Below are positions 1 through 9,770 of a stretch of DNA of 64,000 nt, in pieces (positions within the stretch are counted from its first letter, which is position 1; each line of letters opens with the position of its first letter). The DNA is taken from positions 1,674,001 through 1,738,000 of the forward strand of contig CM121341.1 of the NCBI GenBank assembly GCA_051530055.1, given 5' to 3'. A program made the position numbers and the translations under genes. The notes beneath the pieces are model-generated. The model was not told the origin of the DNA, searched no databases, and saw only the letters and a list, made by a program, of their open reading frames with translations. Origin of the DNA: Neoechinorhynchus agilis (taxonomy: Eukaryota; Acanthocephala).

Positions 1-81
1 CGTCTTAAGAACACGGGCAAGTTCCCAACACCAGCGGATATAAAGAAGATTGCTGATGCTGTAAAAATGTCGTCAGAGTAA
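1..81 (+). CDS. 3' end of an unidentified protein-coding gene (partial)
   Basis: Frame 1 is open from the window edge and ends in TAA at 79-81, giving 26 residues that finish in IADAVKMSSE. The peptide is lysine-rich and amphipathic and looks coding (no low-complexity). AATAAA signals follow at about 158 and 218. The rest of the gene lies outside the window, and I do not recognise the family. Confidence 0.45.
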   Translation, partial: RLKNTGKFPTPADIKKIADAVKMSSE

Positions 82-217
82 AGTCGAGTTTTTAGGCTAA
101 ATGAAGGAATTGAGTGAAACGATTAGCTCAAAACCAGAACGCTTAAAATCTTCTTTAAATAAAAAATGTGTATATTCAGCAGATTAATACAACGGGTTTT
201 ATAAGTAATTTTTGTAT

Positions 218-223
218 AATAAA
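218..223 (+). promoter_or_regulatory. candidate polyadenylation signal
   Basis: AATAAA lies 137 bp after the stop of the partial gene at 1-81. A second AATAAA sits near 158. Assigned by position only. Confidence 0.35.
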
Positions 224-607
224 TGGAATTTTTAGGTTTAAAAAGTAAAGATGTGTTCGCGGCGACGGTAAATACAACACCTTTTTAAAACTACAGCAAC
301 AAACGCAGTGCTCTTCAGGGATCGATACGCAACGATAATAAATATTTTGGTCGAGTCAAATCTCAGCCAAAAAAGTGAGAAGTATTTTGTCGTTTCTTCG
401 TTTCGTTATTTTCAAAGTATAAACAAAGCGATAGGAATATATTCTGCACGTTAAAAAATATAAATAAACCAAATAAACAGCAATTATTGATCACTATTTT
501 ATCGAACTCCATTTCCTTGGATGCTCCTCCATTTCCTCATCATTCGCCCAGCATGTTCTCTCCCCTGAAAAGCGATCGATCTATCGACCAGGAATACTTT
601 TGGATTC
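224..607. other. intergenic, no recognisable gene
   Basis: AT-rich sequence between two converging genes. Open frames here are antisense to the minus-strand gene that starts at 1180, or short. No repeat or RNA gene recognised. Confidence 0.5.
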
Positions 608-1180
608 TCAGGCGACTTTCTCTTTTTCGTCAACGAGTCTCGGATTCTTCGTTTGTTTCTCCATTTCGGATTCCTCGAAATGAATTCTGGCCCGCTTTCG
701 TCCAGCGAGACACGACAGTTGACGGCGACAATCATTAGACAATCCCTGCCTTTTGTCTCTGATCCGACAATAAAGTTCAAAAATATCAACTTTTTCGTGT
801 TTAGAGCTTTCGGCGTCAATTTGGAATTTCCGATTCAACATAGCCCGTCTCTTTTCGTCCCTTACAACTTTCCTACTTGGCCTTCTTTTTGGTTTAAGTT
901 TCGATGCTTCTTCAGCCTTGCATTTCTTAATTTTCTCGTTCATGAAGTCCGGAAACCAGAAGTAGTACTTTCCAAATTCAGAGCAACTTAAGCGTTTAAC
1001 AATTGATTCAATATTACATTTTCTTATCTCATCGAAATCCATTGGCCTTGATAAAAGTTCACTCAAATTCTGGTTGATTGACGGATGATATCGAATGGAG
1101 CGTCCGTCTCCCAGGCACTCGTTCAGCTCATCGCAGATCTGTTGAATAGTCTTCAGTTCAACCGGCATTCGTTTTACCAT
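608..1180 (-). CDS. protein with a TFIIS-N-like (LW/TND) helical domain, 190 aa
   Basis: ATG at 1180-1178 and stop at 610-608 give 190 residues. Residues about 10-90 fit the helical-bundle pattern of TFIIS N-terminal (LW/TND) domains: an amphipathic helix, a short linker, then MDFDEIRKCNIESIVKRLS (47-65), which lines up with the helix pair in TFIIS, elongin A and IWS1. A further helix follows near residues 68-88. The rest (about 90-190) is strongly basic (KLKPKRRPSRK), predicted disordered, and suits a nuclear protein. The same EIR/K-x3-L/I core occurs in the repeat protein at 13039-14079, so the two may be paralogues. The family assignment is inferred from the helix pattern, not from strong identity. 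A role in transcription elongation is only a guess. No introns are visible. Confidence 0.6.
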   Translation of the reverse strand: MVKRMPVELKTIQQICDELNECLGDGRSIRYHPSINQNLSELLSRPMDFDEIRKCNIESIVKRLSCSEFGKYYFWFPDFMNEKIKKCKAEEASKLKPKRRPSRKVVRDEKRRAMLNRKFQIDAESSKHEKVDIFELYCRIRDKRQGLSNDCRRQLSCLAGRKRARIHFEESEMEKQTKNPRLVDEKEKVA

Positions 1181-1687
1181 TATTTCAATAAAGAGGTGAT
1201 CGAAATATGAGCTTTTAGATTGAGCTGTGATGTTAAGCTCTCGAACGAACGTTGATTAGACCGTGAATTGCAATGCTTTTTATGAAACAACAAGTTTTTG
1301 TAACGGTAAACAACGCGGAAAATGGAAGATGTGGAATTTTATATGCGAATTAGAAGACAAATGTACAATGGATAGTTTAGTATCGTTGGTATACTTTAAA
1401 TTCGGTGTCGACCTTAACTGAAGTTTATATTCATTTGTACGATTGTGTTAATGAATTAAAGTTCCCAAGAATTAAAATTAAGCAATAATGATTTAATAGA
1501 CTTTATTTTATTGTCTCTAAAGTTTGTAATAGCTGAAGGAAAAATGTCCTTAAAATTAGAAATGCCGATATGTCAGATAGCGGCGAATGTGATTGGAATT
1601 ATAACGTCTTTAATTAATAATCATTTACCGGGTGTAGTAGACCTAAGCAATAATTCCTAAATTATCAACCTTTAATCGATATTTTCT
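1181..1687. other. intergenic, AT-rich, probable 5' flank of the gene at 608-1180
   Basis: No open frame of note on either strand. It would hold the promoter of the minus-strand gene, but I see no clear TATA or initiator pattern. Confidence 0.4.
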
Positions 1688-1855
1688 ATGGAAAAAAGTA
1701 ACAATCACGTTTATTATGACGACAATCTGTGGATACCAACGAATAAACGAAATATGGCGCTTCTTGGGTGCATTTTAGATAGACTGAAGAAGACCTACGC
1801 GAAGGCGGAAAATTATCGAATAAAAATAAATCAATTATTTGATAATTGGTTATAA
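1688..1855 (+). CDS. possible small ORF, 55 aa
   Basis: ATG at 1688 to TAA at 1853-1855. The product is charged and mixed in composition: MEKSNNHVYYDDNLW near the start, then a helix with ILDRLKKTYAKAENYRIK. It could be a short gene, an exon or chance. There is no homology that I recognise and no neighbour that helps. Weak support. Confidence 0.25.
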   Translation: MEKSNNHVYYDDNLWIPTNKRNMALLGCILDRLKKTYAKAENYRIKINQLFDNWL

Positions 1856-2190
1856 AAAAGTATTATGAAGAGTTTGTTCCCTTCGTGCTTTTCGTTTCTT
1901 TAAGTAGCATCACGCTTTTCGTTAAAGCTTTACCGAGAAATTCGAAGGGATTTTGGTTGAAAAAATTCTATTTGTAAAAATGAGTTTCGCTTGAAATAGT
2001 TCGAAATACGGCTTAATATTGAAGATAAATCATGATAGGAATTCAGAAGTTATGTTTCCGATTAAAAGTGATATTTGATTGAGCGCAATATATTAAGAAC
2101 TGAAGAGATAAATAATCTGTTCAAATCCATGTAATTTTGTGGATGCATTTAAAATAGATATAAAGAATTTAATGATATCGATTTATATTT
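1856..2190. other. intergenic, nothing recognised
   Basis: AT-rich sequence between the small ORF and the 3' end of the LINE copy. No repeat, RNA gene or long frame seen. Confidence 0.5.
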
Positions 2191-2198
2191 TTAACAAC

Positions 2199-2879
2199 TC
2201 AAACATACTGTTTGAAGCACACTCGCCACCTCCCGCCAAATTCTAGCTTTTGTCCTTCCTCGACCGTCGCCATCACGCTGGCAGCATTGCCCAGTTGTAC
2301 TGTCAGCGAGATATTTTGTCGAAGGAATACGCCTGCTCTTGAGTCTCCGGTTGCCTCTCTCAATTTCTTCGAGAGATCCTGGAGCAGAGAGAGTGTCGAC
2401 GTGCCGAGCACTCCATACGTCTCTACCCCAAAGGGGACAAAATAGTGAGCCCTCGATAACTGAATATATTTCCGTATTTTCCTCCCTTCCGCTGCACTGG
2501 CGGAACCACCGGCGATTTCGAGGGAGTAGCGGATGTTGCTGGCTGCGAGGGACGTGGCGTCCCAGAGAAGGCATTTGCCCTCCCGCCACGGGAAGACCGA
2601 AATTCCATCGGGCCTACGGCCGTCTAGTCGACAAAGATGGGCGGGTTCCAGGATGTTCGGGAAGTTCGCCGTTCTTAACGCCCGAGAAATTGCGTTATTG
2701 ATTTCAGAATGACGTGAGAACCTTCCTGCTGACCTTCTGCAAACGAGACCTTGTCGCCCGAAAGCATCAACCAAAGACCCACATCGACAGCCATGGGGCG
2801 TGCATATCGGGAGACCAAGTCTTAAGGATACTGCGATCCTCGTTACCTCGTCAGTAAGAAGAGTTCCCACTGATGCCAA
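2199..2879 (-). CDS. LINE C-terminal restriction-like endonuclease domain
   Basis: 226 residues. Near the N-terminus is a zinc-binding pattern C-x-C-G ... G-L-V-C-x3-S-x-G-R-x3-R-H (residues about 30-60). RRPDG follows, then LLWDAT about 15 residues later, then AEGRKIRKY, matching the D-D-E-x-K layout of PD-(D/E)XK nucleases in R2-type elements. In the family this domain nicks the DNA target so that the 3' OH primes reverse transcription. It is the C-terminal part of the LINE polyprotein, so the listed start is an open-frame boundary and not a true start. The upstream reading frame overlaps at 2843-3037. Confidence 0.75.
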   Translation of the reverse strand: MASVGTLLTDEVTRIAVSLRLGLPICTPHGCRCGSLVDAFGRQGLVCRRSAGRFSRHSEINNAISRALRTANFPNILEPAHLCRLDGRRPDGISVFPWREGKCLLWDATSLAASNIRYSLEIAGGSASAAEGRKIRKYIQLSRAHYFVPFGVETYGVLGTSTLSLLQDLSKKLREATGDSRAGVFLRQNISLTVQLGNAASVMATVEEGQKLEFGGRWRVCFKQYV

Positions 2880-2982
2880 CGCCCCAGTCTAGCTCGGACG
2901 ACCCGATCGCTAGAACCTGAAAGTAGAGAGCTTTGAGCTCTCGCGACAAGAGGTCCGTCCCAACTCGACTGTCTGAGGCTTT

Positions 2983-3879
2983 TCACGGGAACATGGTTAG
3001 CGCATGTCTGCTGGCACCATTCCTCAACCGCCACCACGAAACCCCGGTCAAGACAGACTTTTCCTTCAAAATTTTCTTCGATACTGGTAGGCTCCCCTCA
3101 AACGATCCAAGAAAGGCCGGCAAAGCAAGTTCCACTTGTGCCCGAATCCCCAATCCCACAGATGACACAGGCAAAGAAGCTTGTCGCCACGCCTCATCTG
3201 AGAGCTGGACATTTAAAATACGCTCGAGGCATGCCCTCACCTTATCGTCCAGCTTTGCCAATCCTTTTTTGTGTTTGAAAAATGTTGCTGTGCGAACCTT
3301 GTACAATAATTTGGGGATGAAGAGCGCGTTCTTTATGAAAAACAAGGCTTCATGAGCCGAGAGAGCGCACACCCTATCGCACAGCAACGAAAGTTTCGGT
3401 ATGATATGGCCGATCTCATCTTCCACATTTGAATCGAAGACGCAATTGCCCAGGAGGCTGAGTTGTTCCCGAGTCACGAGTTTCAGGCCTGGAGCTACGG
3501 CCTCGAACCCAGCCATTAGTTCTTTGACTTTGGCGGCGTCTCCAATATTCAGTACAACGAGCTCACAATTTCCAGCATCGAGCTCAATGTCCATCTTCGA
3601 GGTCTCGCTAATCAGCGTCTCCAAATCGCGCAGTACAATGGAGGGATCACTTCCGAGCGTAGCGTCATCCAAGTACCAAGCGTTGAAGCTGGAATGGAGA
3701 GAATGCGCTATTGGATTTACCGTTAGGGAGAATGCGATTGGACCGAGGGGATCTCCTTGCTGCACTCCTCTTTCGGACCAAATGAGGTGGTATTCGAAAA
3801 GCAAAGGAGTCGCCGTCCCGTAGGCATTGAGAAAATACTGGAAGGCTTCTGGTCCGTGATCCCCAATTGCGCAGAACAT
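2983..3879 (-). CDS. LINE reverse transcriptase domain (copy A)
   Basis: 298 residues of RT palm and thumb. Visible motifs are GVQQGDPLGP (RT motif 4/B) and WYLDDATLG with the catalytic YxDD (motif 5/C). A long thumb and linker region follows, with LPVSSVGLGIRA near the C-terminus. The upstream fingers (GCCASCGAEAIVHSLRN) sit in a different frame at 3922-4248, so this copy is not intact. The close copy at 50799-52016 has these parts in a single frame. Confidence 0.85.
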   Translation of the reverse strand: MFCAIGDHGPEAFQYFLNAYGTATPLLFEYHLIWSERGVQQGDPLGPIAFSLTVNPIAHSLHSSFNAWYLDDATLGSDPSIVLRDLETLISETSKMDIELDAGNCELVVLNIGDAAKVKELMAGFEAVAPGLKLVTREQLSLLGNCVFDSNVEDEIGHIIPKLSLLCDRVCALSAHEALFFIKNALFIPKLLYKVRTATFFKHKKGLAKLDDKVRACLERILNVQLSDEAWRQASLPVSSVGLGIRAQVELALPAFLGSFEGSLPVSKKILKEKSVLTGVSWWRLRNGASRHALTMFP

Positions 3880-3921
3880 GCTTTCTCTATTGAGAGAGTT
3901 AAAGACGTTCCGAAAATCGCA

Positions 3922-4248
3922 CTAATGAATCACGCAAGGCTCTGAGCTTCTCGTAGCAAAGTTTCGGAGCGAGTGGACAATAGCTTCCGCCCCGCAGGAT
4001 GCGCAGCAGCCCAGTTGGACTGGACGAAGTTGCTGTCCGGTTTTCTCTGTAATACGTTTGCAGAGAATTTTTCCTGCGAGTCGGCGTATCGTCGAAGATA
4101 CGGCGATGGGACGGATCCCACCTTCTTTTTTTGTGAGTGCACACAATGAGGCTCCGAAAAATAGGTCCTTTGCAACGGGGTTCAGGTCCTCTCCAGTCAG
4201 GCGGTCGACTATTCGAGAAAGCGCGCTTTCTAGAGAGAGCTGCTTCAA
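3922..4248 (-). CDS. LINE pre-RT and RT fingers fragment (copy A)
   Basis: 108 residues containing GEDLNPVAKDLFFGASLCAL, GGIRPIAVSSTIRRLAGK (RT motif 1 region) and QLGCCASCGAEAIVHSLRN (motif 2). It belongs immediately upstream of the RT piece at 2983-3879 but in another frame. The equivalent frame in the 50.8 kb copy differs at an A-rich run, a typical slippage site. Confidence 0.7.
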   Translation of the reverse strand: MKQLSLESALSRIVDRLTGEDLNPVAKDLFFGASLCALTKKEGGIRPIAVSSTIRRLAGKILCKRITEKTGQQLRPVQLGCCASCGAEAIVHSLRNFATRSSEPCVIH

Positions 4249-4385
4249 AAGTTGAAAAGGACATCATGCCCTTTAGGTGCTGAGGCCTTAGTCCGTCAAG
4301 CCCGTGACCCGAACCATTTGCAAAAGTTGAGATGGCCTTTTTTATCTCTGAAATTTTAGTGGGCGTCCTGTCTTGTATACATGAA

Positions 4386-5903
4386 GCGTCAAAAGTAGAT
4401 ATAGAAAGGTTAATTTGATCTTAAATTTATTGATGTTTTAATATCTTTAATCAACGCAGTTGGTCTCAAAATGTAACAACGGTTAACTCTAGAACCATAA
4501 TAACTATTGCAAATCTGAAAACATATTTGGAATCAGCGCGTTAAGATGTACCAAACTAACTGATTCAGTACACAACAGCTGTAATATTCGCATCGAAAAT
4601 CGCATTATCATATTTTACCAATAATCACAAACGTGAACGATCACAAAATTTGCAGGATTCATTAAATATATATAACACCATTGAAATCAGCGTATTAGAT
4701 ATGCTCAAAATGCTTTATCATTTCGTAACAACTTTCGAGCACCACAGATTTAAATCAGGTGTCTTTTATGAACCTCAATCCTTAAACTAAGTGTCCAAAT
4801 TTAACAAGCCGCATCAAACCGTTATTGCAGGTGGATTTAGCGTCAAAAGTAGATCTAGAAAGGTTAATATCAATAGTCAAGGTAGTTGGTCTCAAAATGT
4901 TACAACGAATAACTCAAGAACCATGATAGCTATTGAAAATCTGAATACAGATTTGGAATCAGCGCGTTAAGATGCACTAAATTTACTGATTCCCTACACT
5001 ACAGCTGTATTATTCGCATCGGAAATCGCATTATCATATTTTGCCAATTTTCACAAACGTGAAAGATCACCAAACTTGCAAGATTCATTAAATATATATA
5101 ACACCATTGAAATCAGTGCATTAGATATGCTCAAAATGCTTTATCATTTCGTAACAACTTTCGAGCACCGCAGATTTAATTTTCGAATAAAACACTTTAA
5201 CAATGACCAAAAGCCTGAAGAGGGAGACTTTGCTCTCCGAAAATTTGCATAATAAAAAACATCTGGGTGTCCGCACAAAACAAATCTCGTTTCACCCAAC
5301 AGTAATAATGAAATTCACAAGAGTGAGAGATCACTAAATTTGCAAGATTCATTAAATATAGATAACACCATTGAAATCAGCGCATTAGATATGCTCAAAA
5401 TGGTTTAATATTTCGTAACAACTTTCGAGCACCACAGATTTAGTTCAGGTGTCTTTTATGAACTTCAATCCAAAAACTAAGTGTCAAAATTTAACAAGCC
5501 GCATCAAAGCGTTATTGCAGGTATATTCTACGTCAAAAGTAGATCTAGAAAACTTAATTTGATCTTAAATTTATTGATGTTCTAATATCAATAATCAAGG
5601 TAGTTGGTCTCAAAATGTAGCAACGAATAACTCAAGAACCATTATAGCTATTGCAAATCTGAATACAGATTTGGAATCTGCGCGTTAAGATGTACTAAAG
5701 TAACTGATTCCGTACACTACAGCTGTAATATTCGCATCGGAAATCGCATTATCATATTTGGTCAATATTCACAAGAGTGAAAGATCACTAAATTTGCAAG
5801 ATCCATTAAATATAGATAACACCATTGAAATCAGCGCATTAGATATGCTCAAAATGCTTTATCATTTCGTAACAACTTTCGAGCACCACAGATTTATTTC
5901 AGG
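4386..5903. repeat. tandem array, about 454-bp period (array 1)
   Basis: The unit starting CGTCAAAAGTAGAT recurs at 4387, 4841 and 5531. The first interval is 454 bp; the second is longer because it contains a rearranged part and about 140 bp of unrelated sequence (about 5190-5330). Landmarks inside the unit are GGTAGTTGGTCTCAAAATG, ACTACAGCTGTAATATTCGC and TTTCGAGCACCACAGATTTA. The same family forms arrays at 27936-28660 and, inverted, at 49322-50590. It encodes nothing obvious. Confidence 0.9.
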
Positions 5904-7100
5904 TCAGAGAATTTTTCCTGCGAGTCGGCGTATCGTCGAAGATACGGCGATGGGACGGATCCCACCTTCTTTTTTGTGAGGGCACATAACGATGCTCCAA
6001 AAAATAGGTCTTTTGCAACGGATTCAAATTCTCTCCAGTCAGGCGGTTGACTACCCGAGAAAGCGCACTTTCTAGAGAGCTACTTCACCAGTTGAAAAGG
6101 ACATCATGTCTTTTAGATGCTGATGCCTTAGTCCGTCAAGCCCGTGACCCGAACCATTTGCAAAAGATGAGATGGCCTTTTGTAACTCTGAAATTTGAGT
6201 GGGTGTCCTCTCTTGTATGGGAGGAGATGGAATTTCAAAACTTCCGCTACTACATGGGTGCTTCGACCGGAGTATTTGTAGTGCCACGTTGTCTCCTTTT
6301 GCGAAACTGTCGGAGGATGACAATGACCGAACAGCCCCCGAACATCTCCGTCCGCAAGCTTCGAAGAGACACGTTCAGTCAGTGATCGCTTTGAAAAACG
6401 GCAGCGAAACTCTTCCTTCGTGCGTCCCTTACGAACATCGCGGAGATTCCTTTCAAAATCGTTAAATATTTGTTCAAAGGAGGCTAACCTTTCCTTGATT
6501 GTTGATGTCAAAGACACACCAGAATCACCGCTGGTGCAGAGGACTAAGCGCGGGAAAGCGAAGAGCCGTGTCCATGATGGCCCACAGTTCGTTTGAAGGC
6601 AATCGTTGAGCAATCCCGTAAATGCTTTGGCGACCAGATATCGCGCGCCTTTAGGGATCCGTTTCAGGACGTTCCTGGGCAGAAACCGCACGATATCCGG
6701 TATCGAAATAGAATCAGTGGTGATCTGAGGGGTCTCAGGCACGAAAGGTTCGGTTAATTGTGGTGGAGAACCGGACCCACTATGGCGGAGATTCCGGGGA
6801 CCATGGACAAACAAAACCCCCAGATTGGTTAATTTAAAAGACTTACCGCAAACCGGACACAAACCAGTAGAGACGCGTGGGAGCCCGGCAGCGTTGGTCT
6901 TCTCAGGTGGATCATGATCGATGAGTGGCGCGTTCAAATTATCTGCGTCACATTGCGACGTAATTTGGAATTTCGGCAAAACCTATCCGATGCTGAGATC
7001 GTCCTGAGCCTTCTTGGAGGTATAGGACTGGGAGGTGAATCTGATCCGTCGCTATATCCATCGTCTGATTTCCTCATATTCGTTCCGTCAATTTCCATTG
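5904..7100 (-). mobile_element. LINE copy B: 5' part of the same LINE family
   Basis: Minus strand. The 3' 320 bp (5904-6225) repeats the 5' 320 bp of copy A (4060-4385), so the array at 4386-5903 is bracketed by a direct duplication of LINE sequence. The rest supplies the N-terminal region missing from copy A. Together A and B show the layout of the element, although the two pieces overlap and are separate. Confidence 0.8.
6128..6979 (-). CDS. LINE N-terminal region with zinc finger (copy B)
   Basis: 283 residues. LCPVCGKSFKLTNLG begins a C2H2-like finger (residues about 42-65), followed by LFVHGPRNLRHSGSG, the kind of N-terminal DNA-binding finger that precedes RT in REL-bearing LINEs. Then comes LKRIPKGARYLVAKAFTGLL, a conserved pre-RT helical segment. 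The frame loses the family sequence near the C-terminus, where a frameshift separates it from the RT region. In such elements the N-terminal fingers position the protein on target DNA. Confidence 0.65.
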   Translation of the reverse strand: MPKFQITSQCDADNLNAPLIDHDPPEKTNAAGLPRVSTGLCPVCGKSFKLTNLGVLFVHGPRNLRHSGSGSPPQLTEPFVPETPQITTDSISIPDIVRFLPRNVLKRIPKGARYLVAKAFTGLLNDCLQTNCGPSWTRLFAFPRLVLCTSGDSGVSLTSTIKERLASFEQIFNDFERNLRDVRKGRTKEEFRCRFSKRSLTERVSSKLADGDVRGLFGHCHPPTVSQKETTWHYKYSGRSTHVVAEVLKFHLLPYKRGHPLKFQSYKRPSHLLQMVRVTGLTD

Positions 7101-8151
7101 TTTCGCAGGGTAATACTGAAATGTTGTGTTAAAGTGTTAACAGAATTTAGATTAAAAGTCGTAAGTCTTTAGGGAAAAATGATAATTTCATTTCCTTATA
7201 CCTATTTCCGATAATACAAATAATACTTTTTTTCATAGGAATCTTCATTTTCTTTGGAATAGTACGGCTTCCTGATCAACGAAAACATTTTGTCCGCTAT
7301 TTCTTAAATGAAAACCTGACATTTATTTCCCTCCGGAATGAAAGGTTTGTTAATTTCTTGTTGATTATGAATAATGTTAAGCTAAATAATATTTTGCAGA
7401 GAGCTGAGTAACACAGCAAAATATACGAATTCAACTAATAAGGCTACTAATTTTAGAACGATCACTATCGATTGATAGACCAATTATCATCGATGGTGTC
7501 AAACAATATTGGATATCTCGGATAATAGTAGGAATGGACGATAAGGAGAGGCGAATAAGCTTTGTTATATATTTTTCATTTTATATCCCAATTTTAATAT
7601 ATCCCCCAAAATGGCTTTTTTCTAGCAGAATTCACTATATGGAGGTGGAAATCCTCACTTTTACGCTTACTGCTCTTACATTTTCTCTAATCACCAATGA
7701 GGCGGAATGATAATGAAGTGAATAAAACTTTTAAACTTTAAATAGAGAAAAATGGAATACGAATGACGACAGTTGCAGAATTCAGCGAAAAGGAGGAATC
7801 TGTGAGTGTCAGAGATTTGAAGCTCCGTGGAACGTAAAATATCATTAAGACTGTTATGATGACTTTCATTGATCAAAAGTAACTACGGCCTTAAGTAATT
7901 GTTGATCATTCAATGAATGTCACATTTTTTGTTTATTGTGCAATCAATCCAATAAAAGCTTTTTATATTCGTCATGATAACATTCGGGTGAAAAGTAATC
8001 CTCTTGTGGCGATTCACACCCCACGAATCAGTTTTATTTTGTAATATTTCGTGGGCCAAACCCACCTTTTCAGACATTGTCATCTGAAAAACCGAAACAT
8101 AGAACGCATTAGCCTATTTCCGAATGCTCTGCATGGCTCGGGATCGCGGGG
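7101..8151. other. intergenic, no gene recognised
   Basis: AT-rich. Scattered short frames only, none with coding character. It lies between the LINE 5' end and a Gypsy-like fossil and could include an unrecognised terminal repeat of the latter. Confidence 0.45.
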
Positions 8152-9770
8152 TTGCCATTCCCGTGGATAGGGGCGTTAAATGCCGCACGAACCCCTGCGA
8201 TTGGGTATCCGGCGTTCAACCTTACGTTGATATCCTTGACGGGCTCAACCGACGAGAGAAAAAGTTATGGATTTGGTGAGCGCTCCACCTCCACGAAACG
8301 TAAAGGATTTGAAAAGCTTTCTAGGAATGATTAATTTTCAGGAAAGGTACATCCCTAACTTGCACTCCATATGTGCGCCGCTGCATACTTTAACTCGAAA
8401 GGGTATAAGATATAGATGGGATATTGAGCAGCGGGAGGCATTTGAATTGGCGAAGAAAGTATTGTCAAAAGCGGAGAATATTGTTCTGTTCAATTCGCGA
8501 AGACGTACCATCGCAAGCTGCGATGAGTGTGAAACAGGACTTGGTGCTGTTCTGACGCAGGAAGATGAGAAAGGGACACGATGGCCTGTTTGTTGTGCTT
8601 CGAGAGTTTTGAGCAAAGCTTAGAACTATGCGACAATAGATAAAGAGGCACTAGCCGTTATTTTCGCACTAAAAAGGTTCCACATGTATCTATTCGGCAC
8701 ACAATTCCGATTGGAAACCGATCATAAACCACTTGAATACATTTTTGGTAACAAACGAGAGTTATCTAAGATAACGAGTCAGAGGCTAGTACGATGGGCT
8801 ACGATATTGAGTCAGTATGATTATACGATTCAAGCGATCAAAGGGGTAAATAATGTGATTGCCAATTGTTTATCGAGACTGACCGCAAAAGATGGTGCCG
8901 AAAAAATTAGCGAGGAGCGATAATGAAATGGATATGATAAAGGAAATAAAGATCGATAGAATCGAGTTATCCGAAACAGTAATTCGAGAGGAAACGAGCA
9001 AAGAGCATCAGTTAAAGCGGATCAGGCGATATATTCGATACGGCTGGCCTAAATTAGTGAAATCTGAAAATACAACCATGTTCAGGAGAAGAGAGGAGCT
9101 AAGCGATTCTGAATGTATCCTAATGTTACTAGACCGAATGGTCATACTGGCAAAGTTAAGACAAAAAAGTCCTGAATATACTTCACGAAGGTCATCCAGG
9201 TCGAGACGCAATGGTAGCGTTGGCAAGACATTATGTATACTAGTCAGATGACAGGTAGACGACTACGAACGATGCTCGACAATGTTAAACCGTCTATGCA
9301 AGGTCGAATGGAAGATCGAAACAAGAAACAAGAACAAGATTCGTGGGAGGATAGGAGAATGCGGGTTTTCGGAGAAAGTGAACTGATGTGGTACAAGAGA
9401 AATAATGAAGATAATTGGATAATGGGAAGGATAAAGAAAATGAATAGCCCAGTGTCTTATACAATAACGGGAGACCACGGAGGAGAGCGACAATGTCATG
9501 GTGACTATATCCGAAAACAATAAATCTCGATGAGCAAGGAGAAGCAAGAACCAGATAAGTGCGACAAGACTCGAGAAATCGATAAATCCAAGGTCAAAGA
9601 AGAACCAAGGAATATAAGCGAGGAACAAAGCGAACCGAAACCAACGGAATTGAGACGCGGGACACGAATACGAAGACAAACCATCAGACCTTATGATGAG
9701 TACTTGGGTCGCAGAGGGGAAGGAGATGTGGTAGGACGTCAGCGATACGCACAGTACGATCGATAGTGTG
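8152..9770 (+). mobile_element. Ty3/Gypsy-like fossil A (RT end, RNase H, integrase remnants)
   Basis: Plus-strand remnant of a Ty3/Gypsy-type pol gene. Parts in order: the end of the RT thumb (LKSFLGMINFQERYIPN), RNase H (LETDHKPLEYIFGNK), a small piece of integrase zinc-finger region, integrase C-terminal sequence, and a charged tail. The catalytic core of integrase is missing. No gag or protease is seen, and terminal repeats were not identified. The copy is broken, with roughly four or five breaks including internal loss. The pol sequence resembles fossil B (17440-20220) but is clearly diverged, so this is an old copy. Confidence 0.85.

Larger units (their letters stand above)
2199..4385 (-). 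mobile_element. LINE copy A: RT plus restriction-like endonuclease, 5'-truncated
   Basis: Minus-strand non-LTR retrotransposon fragment reading 4385 to 2199: pre-RT segment, reverse transcriptase, then a C-terminal CCHC/PD-(D/E)XK-type endonuclease. This is the order used by early-branching site-specific LINEs (R2, NeSL and Utopia types). The clade is not fixed by what I can see. A close inverted copy lies at 50591-52345, and an overlapping 5' piece (copy B) at 5904-7100. The open frame is interrupted by frameshifts near 3900 and near 3020. The 5' end stops exactly where a 454-bp-period array begins. Confidence 0.85.

Noticed and set aside
499-819. 106-aa minus-strand ORF overlapping the LW-domain gene
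   Set aside because: Overlaps the 190-aa frame, which has a coherent domain and ATG. This one is the out-of-frame shadow.
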